Numbered from the stretch's first letter, positions 37,816 to 47,527 are shown. The stretch: 64,000 bases of DNA from Ruegeria marisrubri (GCF_001507595.1 NZ_LQBQ01000001.1:844651-908650), one strand, 5' to 3'. Made by a program: numbers and translations. Notes: generated by a model from the letters alone, not told the origin.

Positions 37816-40263
37816 GTGACAGAACAAACCCGACATACGCCCCCTGTTTCGCTGGATCGCCTCAAGTGGCGCTGTGACCCGGCGCAATTTTCCTTTGGCA
37901 CGACCGAAGACCTGAAAGAGCCCGGCGACCTGATCGGCCAGGACAGGGCCGTGGATGCGATCAACCTCGCGGCTGGTATCCGCCAGTGCGATTTCAACGT
38001 CTTTGTTCTGGGACCATCGGGAACCGGACGGTTTCGGGCGGTGAAAGAACTGTTGAAGAGCCACGCGCAGTCCCTGCCGGCCCCGGATGATCTGGTTTAC
38101 GTAAACAACTTCGCAGCGCCCCACAAACCCATCGCCCTGCGCTTGCCTCCGAAAACGGCACAGGCTCTGAAATCCGAGATCGAAGATCTGGTGGATGATC
38201 TGGGAATCGACATCCCCAACCTGTTCGAAACCGACGAATACCAGGCTACGCGGCGGGCCATCGACGAGGAGTTCTCGGAAAAGCAGGAAGCGGCAATGTC
38301 CGAGTTCGCCGAGAAGGCGCGCCAGCAAAACGTGGCCCTCCTGCGCACACCGATGGGTTTCATGCTGGCCGCCACGAAGGACGGCGAGGTCGTCAAGAAG
38401 GAGGAGTTTAGCACTCTGCCCGAGAAAGAGCAGGCCGAGATCGAAAAGAAGATCGTGGCGCTGCAGGAGGAACTGTCGGAAATCCTGAGGAATGTCCCCC
38501 GGCTGGAACGCGAGCGCAGGCACCGGATCGAGGCCACCAATGCTGAAATGACGGGCCAGATCGTGTCCGCCCGCGTGGACGAGACCGTGCGGAAATTCAA
38601 GGAGATCGAGGCGATTCAGGATTTCCTGAAAGCGGTCCGCGACGACATGATCTCGAATGCCGAGATGTTCCTTGCCACGACCCAGCAGAACGATAACGGG
38701 CCATTTCCGGATGAGGTCCGAAAGGCGCACCGTGCGCCCTGGTTCCGCCGCTACATGGTCAACGTCATAGTGTCACAGGAACCCGATGAAGAGGGCCACG
38801 CCCCGGTCGTGTTCGAGCACCTGCCCACGCTTGACCGATTGACGGGCCGGATCGAGCATGTCTCGCAGATGGGGGCTCTGGTCACCGATTTCACGATGAT
38901 CAAGCCGGGCGCGCTTCATCGCGCAAACGGCGGGTATCTGGTTCTGGATGCGCGAAGGCTGCTGGCGGAACCGATGGCATGGACCGCGCTCAAGCAGTGC
39001 CTGCAGAACCGGTCGATCACCATCATCTCGATGGCCGAACGGCTGAGCCTTGTTTCCACCACCTCGCTGGAGCCCGACCCGATTCCGCTTGATGTCCGGG
39101 TGGTTCTGATTGGCGACCGGCTGTTGTATGCGCTTCTGGTCACGCTGGACCCCGAGTTTTCCGAACTGTTCAAGATCGAGGCCGATTTCGAAGAGGACAT
39201 CAACCTTTCCCCAGAGACCAGCGACCAGTTCGTGCGCCTGATCGGCGCGCGCGCACGCAAGAACAATCTACGACCGGTCGATGCCGGAGGGGTGGCGCGT
39301 CTGCTGGACGAAACCACGCGCCGGACCGGCGATCGGCAGAAGATGAGCCTGCATCTAGGCGACATTGACGACCTGCTCAGCGAGGCGGACCACTATGCCT
39401 CGCTGGACGGACAGAACCGGATCCGGGCCGATGACATTCGCAAGGCGGTCGAGGAAAAACAGCGCCGTTCGGCGCGGATCAAGGAGCGGATGCGCGAGGC
39501 GGTCGCGCGCAAGACCATCCTGATCGACACGGACGGCGAGGCGGTCGGCCAGGTGAACGGCCTGTCTGTCATCGGGCTGGGCAGTTTCCGCTTTGGCCGC
39601 CCATCCCGCATCACCGCCCGGACGCGTCTTGGCGCGGGCAAGCTCGTGGATATCGAACGCGAGGTCGAACTGGGCGGCCCGCTGCACTCCAAGGGTGTGC
39701 TGATCCTGTCGAACTATCTGGCCACGAAATACGCGCTCGATGTGCCCTATTCCCTGCATGCCAGCCTGACCTTCGAACAAAGCTATGGCGGCGTCGACGG
39801 TGACTCGGCCTCGGCGGCCGAACTGTTTGCCCTGATCTCCTCGCTGTCCGAGGTGCCGATCCAGCAGGGTTTCGCGGTAACCGGTTCGGTCAACCAGGGC
39901 GGTCTGGTGCAGGCCATCGGCGGCGTCAACGAAAAGATCGAGGGCTTTTTCGAAACCTGCGTCGATCAGGGCCTGACCGGACGGCAGGGCGTGGTCATTC
40001 CGGCGTCGAACCTGGATCACGTAATGCTGCGGGACGATGTTTTCGAGGCGGTCGAGCAAGGAAAGTTCAGGATATTCGCCGTCGAGACCATAGATCAGGG
40101 AATAGAAATCCTGACCGGTCGCGAAGCCGGCGAAAGGCGCAGCGACGGCACCTTCCCGCCCGGCTCGATCAACGCGCTGGTCGAGGACAAGCTTGTCAGT
40201 TTCGCCGAAAAGCGCAGGGAATTTGCCCGCAAGGACGGCGAGGAAACGGACGGAAAGCGATGA
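37816..40263 (+). CDS. Lon-family ATP-dependent protease, LonB/YcbZ-like
   Basis: An 815-residue cytosolic protease. The N-terminal AAA part has a Walker A-like GPSGTGRFRAV, in which the usual Lys is Arg, as I recall for YcbZ-type relatives. A long coiled insertion (residues 125-260, rich in Glu/Lys) follows. The sensor and lid region includes FTMIKPGALHRANGGYLVLDA and DVRVVLIGDRLLYALL. The protease domain begins near residue 560, with the catalytic Ser in GGVDGDSASAAELFALIS and the catalytic Lys in AIGGVNEKIEGFF. The start is GTG at 37816 (a TTG is directly before it), with no strong ribosome site visible. Its stop overlaps the next gene as ATGA. Confidence 0.9.
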   Translation: MTEQTRHTPPVSLDRLKWRCDPAQFSFGTTEDLKEPGDLIGQDRAVDAINLAAGIRQCDFNVFVLGPSGTGRFRAVKELLKSHAQSLPAPDDLVYVNNFAAPHKPIALRLPPKTAQALKSEIEDLVDDLGIDIPNLFETDEYQATRRAIDEEFSEKQEAAMSEFAEKARQQNVALLRTPMGFMLAATKDGEVVKKEEFSTLPEKEQAEIEKKIVALQEELSEILRNVPRLERERRHRIEATNAEMTGQIVSARVDETVRKFKEIEAIQDFLKAVRDDMISNAEMFLATTQQNDNGPFPDEVRKAHRAPWFRRYMVNVIVSQEPDEEGHAPVVFEHLPTLDRLTGRIEHVSQMGALVTDFTMIKPGALHRANGGYLVLDARRLLAEPMAWTALKQCLQNRSITIISMAERLSLVSTTSLEPDPIPLDVRVVLIGDRLLYALLVTLDPEFSELFKIEADFEEDINLSPETSDQFVRLIGARARKNNLRPVDAGGVARLLDETTRRTGDRQKMSLHLGDIDDLLSEADHYASLDGQNRIRADDIRKAVEEKQRRSARIKERMREAVARKTILIDTDGEAVGQVNGLSVIGLGSFRFGRPSRITARTRLGAGKLVDIEREVELGGPLHSKGVLILSNYLATKYALDVPYSLHASLTFEQSYGGVDGDSASAAELFALISSLSEVPIQQGFAVTGSVNQGGLVQAIGGVNEKIEGFFETCVDQGLTGRQGVVIPASNLDHVMLRDDVFEAVEQGKFRIFAVETIDQGIEILTGREAGERRSDGTFPPGSINALVEDKLVSFAEKRREFARKDGEETDGKR

Positions 40264-40937
40264 CCGGGGACCAGAATCGCAAGCGCCTGCTGATCGCGGC
40301 CGAAAGCTTTGTTGACGCAAGGCCGGCCATACAGATCGCCCGCCATCTGGCCGGAGTCGCGGTGAGCGATATCGGCGGTCTTCTGGTCGAACGGGCTTTG
40401 GAAACCGACACCCTGCCCTCTTTTGCCCAACGCGTCGTGACCTCTTCCGGATCTCTGGCCCTGTTGCCGCAAGCGTCCCGGATGCGCCAGATGCTGGAAA
40501 GCGATGCCAAGGCGTTTCAGGAACAACTGACGAGGCTGGCCAGGCAGTTCTCGGTCGGATGGAGTTTCGAGCGCGAGCCCGGCGATCCCGTCGAGCGGTT
40601 CATTCATGCTTCGGCGAAATGGGATTGGCTGGTCATCGGCCACAGGCGGATCGGGAGCTATCGGGGCTGCATCGTCACGATCCAACCCGAAAATCAGGCC
40701 ACGCCGGATATTCCGTCTTTGTCCGACCTGATTGCCCGCGCCTCGCACGCAAGGACAATGTCCCTCAGCGCCTCGCTGCCTGCCGAAGAGATCCTGAAAC
40801 GGCTAGAGCTGACCTGCGCCGAACTCGTGCTGATCGACGCCGCACGCGGCCCGATCCGCTCACCGGAACAGATCCGGATGCTGCTGGAAGCAGCGCGGTG
40901 TCCTGTATTCATTATCCGGCCACCTGAGACCAGCTAG
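40260..40937 (+). CDS. Usp-like protein coupled to the Lon-like protease
   Basis: A 225-residue soluble protein. Two halves resemble diverged universal-stress folds: the first ends WDWLVIGHRRIGSYRG, and the second ends AELVLIDAARGPIRSPEQ followed by AARCPVFIIRPP, similar to the terminal strand of Usp proteins. The nucleotide-binding GxxGx9GS motif is not clear. It overlaps the Lon-like gene by four bases (ATGA). Its stop overlaps the convergent alcohol dehydrogenase stop by four bases (CTAG). The fold assignment is from pattern only. The coupling suggests an adaptor or regulator of the protease. Confidence 0.6.
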   Translation: MTGDQNRKRLLIAAESFVDARPAIQIARHLAGVAVSDIGGLLVERALETDTLPSFAQRVVTSSGSLALLPQASRMRQMLESDAKAFQEQLTRLARQFSVGWSFEREPGDPVERFIHASAKWDWLVIGHRRIGSYRGCIVTIQPENQATPDIPSLSDLIARASHARTMSLSASLPAEEILKRLELTCAELVLIDAARGPIRSPEQIRMLLEAARCPVFIIRPPETS

Positions 40938-41920
40938 GAATTGACCAGAACCGCCGCCCCGGACAACCGCCCCTGTCGCAGCCTTTCCAGTGCCTCGTTG
41001 GCCCGTTCCAGCGGAAAGGGCTCGACCTCGGTGCGAATCCCGGCCTGCTTCACGATGTCAAAGAATTCCTCTCCGTCCTTGCGGGTCAGGTTGGCGACTG
41101 ACCTGATCGTTCTCTCGCCCCACAGGATTTCATAGGGAAACTGCGGAATATCGCTCATGTGAATGCCACCGCAGACGACCACCCCGCCCTTTCTGGTTGC
41201 CCGCAGCGCCGTGGGGACCAATCCACCGACCGGCGCAAACAGGATCGCCGCGTCCAGAGGCTCGGGCGCCTCTTGATCCGATCCCCCGGCCCAGTCAACT
41301 CCCATACGTCGCGCGAAGTCCTGCGCATCCTTGTCCCCCGGTCTGGTAAAGGCAAGAACCCGGCGGCCTTCCCATTTTGCCACCTGCGCGACGATATGGG
41401 CCGCTGCTCCGAACCCGAAGATGCCGATCGTTTTCGCATCCCCGGCAAACCGCAGCGAACGGTGCCCGATCAGGCCTGCACAAAGCAGGGGCGCAAGTTC
41501 AGCACTGCTGGGTCCCTCGGGCAACGGGAAGACATATCGCGCATCGGCCACGCAGTATTCGGCATATCCACCGTCACGGGTGTAGCCCGTGAACAGCGGC
41601 GCATCGCAGAGGTTTTCAGCGTCGTGCCGGCAATAGTGGCAACAGCCACACGTTCGGCCCAGCCACGGCACGCCGACACGCATCCCCGGCTCCAGCGCGG
41701 ATTCCAGCGCCCTGGTTTCGACGATCTCACCCACGATCTCGTGCCCGAGGATCAGCGGCAGCTTCGGCTCGGTCAGATCACCATCGAGAACATGCAGATC
41801 GGTCCGGCACACACCGCAGGCAGCAACCCTGATCAGCACTTCGCCGGCTGCAGGTTCCGGCGTCGGGACCTCGGACATCTGCAGAGGTTTTCCAGGACCC
41901 GTCATTACCATCGCACGCAT
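40934..41920 (-). CDS. Zinc-dependent alcohol dehydrogenase (AdhP-like)
   Basis: A 328-residue MDR enzyme. The catalytic zinc site has Cys in ACGVCRTDLHVLDGDL, with GHEIVGEIVE supplying His/Glu. The structural zinc Cys cluster is CGCCHYCRHDAENLC. The cofactor strand is TIGIFGFGAAAHIVAQVA; the typical GxGxxG is GFGAAAH. The chosen ATG at 41920 has AAGGA eight bases upstream, and a longer frame adds no known sequence. The GYTRDGGYAEYCVADARYVF segment is typical of the AdhP/AdhA group that oxidises primary alcohols or reduces aldehydes. It converges on the Usp-like gene and diverges from the kinase gene. Confidence 0.93.
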   Translation of the reverse strand: MRAMVMTGPGKPLQMSEVPTPEPAAGEVLIRVAACGVCRTDLHVLDGDLTEPKLPLILGHEIVGEIVETRALESALEPGMRVGVPWLGRTCGCCHYCRHDAENLCDAPLFTGYTRDGGYAEYCVADARYVFPLPEGPSSAELAPLLCAGLIGHRSLRFAGDAKTIGIFGFGAAAHIVAQVAKWEGRRVLAFTRPGDKDAQDFARRMGVDWAGGSDQEAPEPLDAAILFAPVGGLVPTALRATRKGGVVVCGGIHMSDIPQFPYEILWGERTIRSVANLTRKDGEEFFDIVKQAGIRTEVEPFPLERANEALERLRQGRLSGAAVLVNS

Positions 41921-42007
41921 GACGCACATCCTTTTTTCCAGTCGCCACTTTCCTTCTGATGATAGCGCAGTCGCCCGCAAAGCTAGCACTCTGAATTCTT
42001 CAAGACC

Positions 42008-42021
42008 TTGATCTTGCACAA
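42008..42021. promoter_or_regulatory. FNR/FixK-type half-site between the alcohol dehydrogenase and kinase genes
   Basis: TTGATCTTGCACAA contains a perfect TTGAT half and a three-of-five right half. It lies in the divergent region upstream of both genes. With the similar box at 37739 it raises the possibility of oxygen control. Confidence 0.25.
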
Positions 42022-42097
42022 TGTGTGCGCCTCAGCGGCCCCCTATGATAGACTTGCGGTCTATTTGTTGCGCTTCGGAAAAGCTGGAGAAACGGGC

Positions 42098-43633
42098 ATG
42101 CCGGAGACCCATGAAGGCGCCACCAATCCTGCGTCGGCAATCGGATTCCTGTCGGACCCCGCAACTCATGGCGGGACTCCGGTCGAGCGTGTGGACACGC
42201 ATATTTCGCACATTTTCCTGACAAGCAAAGAGGCATACAAACTCAAAAAACCGATCAAGACCAACTTTCTTGATTTCAGCACGTTGGAAAAGCGCGAAGC
42301 CGCATGCCGGCGTGAGCTCGAGGTGAACCGTGCGGTCGCCGAAGAAATCTATCTGGATGTAGTCCCGATCACCCGGCGCGATGGCGGGCTGCATCTTGGC
42401 GGCTCCGGCGACATTGTGGACTGGGTCGTGCGAATGCGCCGGTTTGACCGCACGAAGGAGTTCGACCGGCTTGCCGAACGTGGCGCGCTGGACGTCCCTC
42501 TTGCAGAGGCCTTGGCCGATGTCGTTGCTCGAATGCACCGGGATGCACCGGTCACGCCGGAATATGGCGGGGCCAAAAGGGTCGCGGCTACGATCAGGCA
42601 AATCACCGAAGCAATCTCGACCTCACCGGCAGCTGCGAGACTGAAAAATGATCTGGATGCCTGGGCATCAGAGGCCATGCCAACCCTGTCGCGCCGCGCA
42701 CCGCAGCTGGATTCACGCCGCCGCCACGGCTATGTGCGGCGATGCCACGGCGACCTCCATCTTGGTAACATTTGCTTGGTAAAAGGCCGCCCAACGCCCT
42801 TTGACGCGATCGAATTCAACGAGGAAATGGCATCGACCGACGTGATCTACGACATCGCGTTCGTCGTGATGGACATGCTGGAGCGCGGTCTGCGCGAGCA
42901 GGCGAATGCGTTCCTGAGTCGCTATCTGGCTGCGACCCGCGACTATTCAGGGCTGAGCCTGTTGCCGCTCTTCCTCTCGATGCGGGCGGCAGTACGTGCC
43001 TTGGTCGCTGCCTCCCGCGACACGCCCGACAGCCATGAACCCGATGCGCGAGAGCGTTTGGCATTCGCACTCGATTGCCTCAGACGGCGAACGACACCAC
43101 GCGTCATTGCGATGGGAGGTTTGTCGGGATCCGGAAAATCCACGGTGGCGCGGCTTGTCGCTCCGCGGATCGATACCGGGCTTGGCGCCGTCGTCCTGCG
43201 TTCGGATGTGGCCAGAAAACACTTGTTCGGGGTTCCCCCCGAACAGAAATTGCCGGACGAGGCCTATCGCCCCGAAACAAGCGCGCGCGTCTACAATCGT
43301 CTGCTGCGCGATGCCGGGCACACCCTGCGTCACGGGTTTCCGGTGTTGCTCGATGCGACATTCTTGTCACCGGAAGAGCGCAAGAATGTACGACTGTTGG
43401 CAAAAAGAAACTGCGTCCCCTTTTCGGGCATCTGGCTGGAGTGTGATCCCGACCTTCTGCGCACAAGGGTTCGCAACCGCGAAGGAGACGTCTCGGACGC
43501 CGGCGTCAGGGTGCTGGACAAGCAACTGGCCTTGCATGTGTCCCCGGACGACTGGATACATGTTTCCTCCGAAATTTCGCCGGACGAAACCGCATCGCGG
43601 GTACTATCGGCACTGAATCATTCCGCGGGTTGA
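42098..43633 (+). CDS. Fused APH-like kinase and P-loop kinase (AAA family)
   Basis: A 511-residue cytosolic protein with two kinase-like parts. The N-terminal aminoglycoside-phosphotransferase-like domain has the catalytic loop RRCHGDLHLGNICLV (near residue 210) and the metal-binding IYDIAFVVMDML. The C-terminal domain has a P-loop VIAMGGLSGSGKSTVARL (near residue 345), a RSDVARKHLFG switch and WLECDPDLLRTRVRNRE, similar to small-molecule kinases of the gluconate/COG0645 type. This fusion is known in proteobacteria without a fixed substrate. GGAG lies eight bases before the ATG. It is divergent from the alcohol dehydrogenase gene. In related clusters it travels with stress and low-oxygen genes. 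Confidence 0.85.
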   Translation: MPETHEGATNPASAIGFLSDPATHGGTPVERVDTHISHIFLTSKEAYKLKKPIKTNFLDFSTLEKREAACRRELEVNRAVAEEIYLDVVPITRRDGGLHLGGSGDIVDWVVRMRRFDRTKEFDRLAERGALDVPLAEALADVVARMHRDAPVTPEYGGAKRVAATIRQITEAISTSPAAARLKNDLDAWASEAMPTLSRRAPQLDSRRRHGYVRRCHGDLHLGNICLVKGRPTPFDAIEFNEEMASTDVIYDIAFVVMDMLERGLREQANAFLSRYLAATRDYSGLSLLPLFLSMRAAVRALVAASRDTPDSHEPDARERLAFALDCLRRRTTPRVIAMGGLSGSGKSTVARLVAPRIDTGLGAVVLRSDVARKHLFGVPPEQKLPDEAYRPETSARVYNRLLRDAGHTLRHGFPVLLDATFLSPEERKNVRLLAKRNCVPFSGIWLECDPDLLRTRVRNREGDVSDAGVRVLDKQLALHVSPDDWIHVSSEISPDETASRVLSALNHSAG

Positions 43634-43635
43634 GC

Positions 43636-43657
43636 CTCCGGCAAAGAGCCGCCGGAG
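43636..43657. terminator. Hairpin between the kinase and ThDP-enzyme genes
   Basis: CTCCGGC (43636-43642) and GCCGGAG (43651-43657) pair around an eight-base loop, starting just past the kinase stop. No T-run follows. The flanking genes converge here, so a terminator is expected. Confidence 0.45.
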
Positions 43658-43730
43658 ATAGCACAGATCCGTCACAGCTTGCCCGGGCAAACCCTTGGCT
43701 CCCCCGGGCAGCGGAATCGGCGACAGGGCT

Positions 43731-45368
43731 TCAGCGGATGGCGATTTCGATCAGCGACGGCCCATCACGTTCCAATGCTTCGGCGACGGCCTTGGCGATG
43801 GCCTCTGGTGTCCCGGCCTCGCAACTTGGAACCCCCATCGAGCGCGAAAGCGCCTGGAAGTCGATTGCCGGGTCCTCGACGTTCATCCCCACGAACCGTC
43901 CCGCCACCGCATTCTTGCAGCCAAGATCCTTGGCCACCCGCTGCAGCACGTCGTAGCGGCGGTTGTTGAACACGATGAAGACGACCTTCTGCCGGTAATG
44001 CGCCGCACTCCACAGGGCTTGCGGAGAATACATGGCTCCGCCGTCGCCGACGAAAGAGAAGACCGGCCCGTCATGTGCAATCGCCGCGCCGACCGAGGCA
44101 GGCATCGAGCAACCCAGAACGCCGCCACGGGCAAAGAAATACCGCCCGGGCGATGCCTCGATCAGGTCGTTCACCGCGCCAAATGTCGCCGCACTGTCAT
44201 TCGAAATCAGGGCACCCTCGGGCATTGCCCGCAGCACCGACAGCACCGCCGCATCCGGGGTCAGCGGTTGTTCGTCCGCCGCCGCCTCGATCTGCGCTGC
44301 AAGCTTGGCGCGATGCTCTGCGCGTGCCTTGGCCCTCTGCTCTGCCCGCACGGCCAATGCAGCGGCATCAACCCGTGGCGCCAACGCCTCGGCCACGGCA
44401 CCAAGCGTCAAACCGATGTCACCGACCAACGCCATGTCGGCCGGGAACTCGCGCCCCGAGGCCGATGCGGTCTGCGTGACGTGATACAGCTTTGCCCCCT
44501 CGGGCAAGGGGTGCACGTCGCGATAGGGATAGGCGATGAAGGCACGACCACCGGCGACCAAGACGGCCTCGCAGTCTTTCAACCGCTCACGGATCACGGC
44601 AAAGTCGGCTTTCAGCACCCCGTCCCACCACGGGTTGGACCCCGGAAACGCGGTGCGCGAGCCGACCTGAGTGCCGAACACCCGGAATCCGCCGGTTTCG
44701 GCCAGTGCCACCAAACCATCAGCCGCATCCGCCGGCAGGTCATCTCCCATCAGGATCGCAACCCTTTCGGGATCATGCGCAGCAAGGCGTTCTGCCAAGG
44801 CAGCCGCATCGGGGGAAGCGCCGAAATGCGGCTCAGCCGATTTTGGTGGCACCGGTCCTTCGACCGGCATTTCCAGCACGTCCATCGGCAGGGACAGGAA
44901 CACCGGCCCCGTCGGTGGCGTCATCGCCAGCGCAAAGGCCCGGCGCAGAGCCGGCCCCACGTCCTCGGGGCGGTGGATCTCGGTCGCCCACTTGGTCAGG
45001 GGCGCCGCGATCGAGACCAGATCACCCGACAGCCACGGATCGCTCATCAGGTGGCGCGTGTCCTGCTGCCCGGCGGTGATCACCAGCGGCGTACCAGAAG
45101 CCTTCGAGGCCACCAGCACGCCCATCGCATTGCCAAGCCCTCCGGCCGCATGCAGGTTGACGAATCCCGGCCGCCGCGCCGCCAGGGCCCAGCCATCCGC
45201 CATGCCAAGCGCGGTCGCCTCCTGCAGGCCCAGCACATAGGTCAGGTCGGGTGCATCCACCAGCGCGTCCAGCAGCGGCATCTCAGTCGAGCCGGGATTG
45301 CCGAAGATATGCGTGACACCCTCGTCGCGCAGGATTTCCAGAAGAACATCTCGGGCCAGTCGTGCCAT
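43731..45368 (-). CDS. ThDP-dependent decarboxylase/synthase, benzoylformate decarboxylase-like
   Basis: A 545-residue enzyme of the acetolactate synthase / benzoylformate decarboxylase family. The activating Glu lies in HIFGNPGSTEMPLLDALV. The central domain starts near residue 190, and the cofactor motif is FVGDGGAMYSPQALWSAAHY with the closing IVFNNRRYDVL (GDG-x-NN). The N-terminal LGLQEATALGMADGWALA matches the benzoylformate decarboxylase side better than acetolactate synthase. The ATG at 45368 has GAGG six bases upstream; an ATG 12 bases earlier has none. It is divergent from an Lrp-type regulator across 134 bases, which may control it. A 2-oxo acid is the expected substrate. Confidence 0.87.
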   Translation of the reverse strand: MARLARDVLLEILRDEGVTHIFGNPGSTEMPLLDALVDAPDLTYVLGLQEATALGMADGWALAARRPGFVNLHAAGGLGNAMGVLVASKASGTPLVITAGQQDTRHLMSDPWLSGDLVSIAAPLTKWATEIHRPEDVGPALRRAFALAMTPPTGPVFLSLPMDVLEMPVEGPVPPKSAEPHFGASPDAAALAERLAAHDPERVAILMGDDLPADAADGLVALAETGGFRVFGTQVGSRTAFPGSNPWWDGVLKADFAVIRERLKDCEAVLVAGGRAFIAYPYRDVHPLPEGAKLYHVTQTASASGREFPADMALVGDIGLTLGAVAEALAPRVDAAALAVRAEQRAKARAEHRAKLAAQIEAAADEQPLTPDAAVLSVLRAMPEGALISNDSAATFGAVNDLIEASPGRYFFARGGVLGCSMPASVGAAIAHDGPVFSFVGDGGAMYSPQALWSAAHYRQKVVFIVFNNRRYDVLQRVAKDLGCKNAVAGRFVGMNVEDPAIDFQALSRSMGVPSCEAGTPEAIAKAVAEALERDGPSLIEIAIR

Positions 45369-45502
45369 TTCATGCCTCATGTTTTGGTTGTCCGGCAATC
45401 CATAGCCGGGCGCGCGCGCTATTTGCGGCTTTTCTTGCGCCAAAATGCCCGTTATCTTGCAATCTGATTGCCCAGGAATCCGCAAACGAGCAACAAAAAC
45501 CC

Positions 45503-45958
45503 ATGGACCACATCGACCGCAGCATACTGCGCCAATTGCAGGCTGATTCTTCGATCTCGAACCAGGATCTGGCCGCAAAGGTGGGGCTGTCGCCCTCGCC
45601 CTGCCTGCGCCGGGTGCGCGCGCTGGAGGCCTCGGGCGCGATCCGGGGCTATGTGGCGCTGGTGGACGGCGAAAGCGTCGGCGCAGGCTTTCGGGCCTTT
45701 GTCGAAGTTCGGCTGGAAAAACAGTCCGAAGCGTTCTCGAACACCTTCGAGAGCACGATCCTGCGCCGCGACGAAGTTCTTGAATGTTCTTTTATTACAG
45801 GTGACTACGACTACTTGCTAAAGGTCGCGGTCGAGGACATTACGGCGTTCCACAACTTCATGACGCAGGTTCTGGGGCGGCTGCCGGGGGTGGCAAATAC
45901 CCGCACAATGATCCCGGTGAAACGGATCAAGGAAACAACCGCGCTGCGCATCGCCTGA
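45503..45958 (+). CDS. Lrp/AsnC family transcriptional regulator
   Basis: A 151-residue DNA-binding protein. An N-terminal winged helix-turn-helix (MDHIDRSILRQLQADSSISN and LAAKVGLSPSPCLRRVRALE) leads to the RAM ligand-binding domain (FRAFVEVRLEKQ, ECSFITGDYDYLLKVAVED). A conserved GDYDYLL amino-acid sensing strand is clear. The family senses amino acids. It diverges from the ThDP-enzyme gene over about 134 bases, the usual layout for a regulator and its target. It converges on gabD. The start MDHIDRSIL is the family start; the ribosome site is weak. Confidence 0.93.
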   Translation: MDHIDRSILRQLQADSSISNQDLAAKVGLSPSPCLRRVRALEASGAIRGYVALVDGESVGAGFRAFVEVRLEKQSEAFSNTFESTILRRDEVLECSFITGDYDYLLKVAVEDITAFHNFMTQVLGRLPGVANTRTMIPVKRIKETTALRIA

Positions 45959-46011
45959 CGGCAATCGGCACGGGCCGGCAACGGGTCACTTCGTCTTCAT
46001 TTGAGGAAATG

Positions 46012-46043
46012 CCGCGCCGCCCGGCCAGACCGAAACGGCGCGG
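46012..46043 (-). terminator. Hairpin downstream of gabD
   Basis: CCGCGCCG (46012-46019) and CGGCGCGG (46036-46043) form a perfect eight-base stem with a 16-base loop nine bases beyond the gabD stop. No T-run is evident. It separates gabD from the convergent Lrp-type gene. Confidence 0.4.
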
Positions 46044-46051
46044 TGAGGGGA

Positions 46052-47527
46052 TTATCCGATCCCGCCGAGACACATGTACTTGATCTCGAGGAAATCGTCG
46101 CAGCCGTATTTCGAGCCTTCCCGGCCAAGACCCGACTGCTTGATGCCGCCAAAGGGCGCCACTTCGGTCGAGATCAGCCCGGTGTTGACGCCGACCATGC
46201 CGGTCTCCAGCCGCTCGCCCACGCGCCAGATGCGGCCGATGTCGCGGCTGTAGAAATAGCCGGCCAAGCCAAACTCGCTGTCATTGGCCAGACGCACGAC
46301 GTCGTCTTCATCCTCGAAGCGGATCAGCGGGGCCAGCGGGCCAAAGGTTTCCTCGCGCGACACCACCATGTCCGGGGTCACGCCCGTCAACACCGTGGGC
46401 TGGAAGAAGGTCCCACCCAGATCGGAACGGGCACCGCCCTCGATCACCTCGGCACCCTTTTCCAGCGCGTCGGCGATATGCGCCTCGACCTTTTTCACGG
46501 CCGCTTCGTTGATCATCGGCCCGGTGGTCACGCCTTCGGCGAAACCGTCACCAACGTTCAGGGCCTGAACGCGCTCTTTCAGCTTGGCGGCGAAAGCGTC
46601 ATAGACACCGGCCTGCACATAGATCCGGTTGGCGCAGACGCAGGTCTGGCCGTTGTTGCGGAACTTGGCGATCATCGCGCCTTCGACCGCCGCATCAAGA
46701 TCGGCGTCGTCAAAGACGATGAACGGCGCGTTGCCACCCAGTTCCAGCGACATTTTCTTGATCGTGTCCGAGCACTGCCGCATCAGGATCTTGCCCACGC
46801 GGGTCGAGCCGGTGAAGGTGATCTTGGCGACCTTTTCGTTGGCGCAAAGCTCCTGCCCCACCCCGGCTGCGTCCGTGCTTGGGATCACGTTGAAGGCACC
46901 GGCCGGGATGCCCGCGCGCTCGGCCAGAACCGCCATGGCCAGCGCCGACAGAGGCGTCAACTCGGCCGGGCGGGCAACGAAGGTGCAGCCCACCGCCAAA
47001 GCCGGAGCTACCTTGCGCGCGATCATCGCGTTCGGGAAGTTCCACGGCGTGATCGAGCCCACGACACCCACCGGCTGCTTCAGCACCACGATACGCTTGT
47101 CGCGCTGGTGGCCGGGGATGACGTCGCCATAAACGCGCTTGGCCTCTTCCGCGAACCATTCGATGAACGAGGCGCCATAGAGGATTTCCCCCCGTGCCTC
47201 GGGCCAGGGCTTGCCCATTTCGGCGGTCAGGATGGTTGCCAGATCGTCGACATTTTCGACCATCAGGTCGAACCACTTGCGCAGCACGGCGGCGCGTTCC
47301 TTGCCGGTCCACTCGGCCCAGCCCGCCTTGGCATCATACGCCGCGTCAATCGCTGCCCTGGTGTCGGCCACGTCCAGATCGGCGACATGGGCGACGACCT
47401 CGCCATTGGCGGGATTCGTCACGGCGAAGGTCGTGTCATTTTCAACCCAACAGCCGTTTACATAGGCGCGGGTCTCCAGCAGAGACGGATCCTTGAGGTT
47501 CAGCGGCTTCACGTTCTGGTCCAGCAT
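46052..47527 (-). CDS. gabD: NAD(P)-dependent succinate-semialdehyde dehydrogenase
   Basis: This enzyme oxidises succinate semialdehyde to succinate, the last step of GABA breakdown. The 491-residue aldehyde dehydrogenase has the cofactor site TPWNFPNAMIARKVAPALA, FTGSTRVGK, the catalytic Glu in MSLELGGNAPFIVFDDAD and the catalytic Cys in NNGQTCVCANR. EETFGPLAPLIRF and the terminal GIKQSGLGREGSKYG are typical of GabD. It follows gabT by one base on the same strand, so the pair is one operon. Given the putrescine-type genes nearby, it completes conversion of GABA to a TCA cycle acid. Confidence 0.94.
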   Translation of the reverse strand: MLDQNVKPLNLKDPSLLETRAYVNGCWVENDTTFAVTNPANGEVVAHVADLDVADTRAAIDAAYDAKAGWAEWTGKERAAVLRKWFDLMVENVDDLATILTAEMGKPWPEARGEILYGASFIEWFAEEAKRVYGDVIPGHQRDKRIVVLKQPVGVVGSITPWNFPNAMIARKVAPALAVGCTFVARPAELTPLSALAMAVLAERAGIPAGAFNVIPSTDAAGVGQELCANEKVAKITFTGSTRVGKILMRQCSDTIKKMSLELGGNAPFIVFDDADLDAAVEGAMIAKFRNNGQTCVCANRIYVQAGVYDAFAAKLKERVQALNVGDGFAEGVTTGPMINEAAVKKVEAHIADALEKGAEVIEGGARSDLGGTFFQPTVLTGVTPDMVVSREETFGPLAPLIRFEDEDDVVRLANDSEFGLAGYFYSRDIGRIWRVGERLETGMVGVNTGLISTEVAPFGGIKQSGLGREGSKYGCDDFLEIKYMCLGGIG

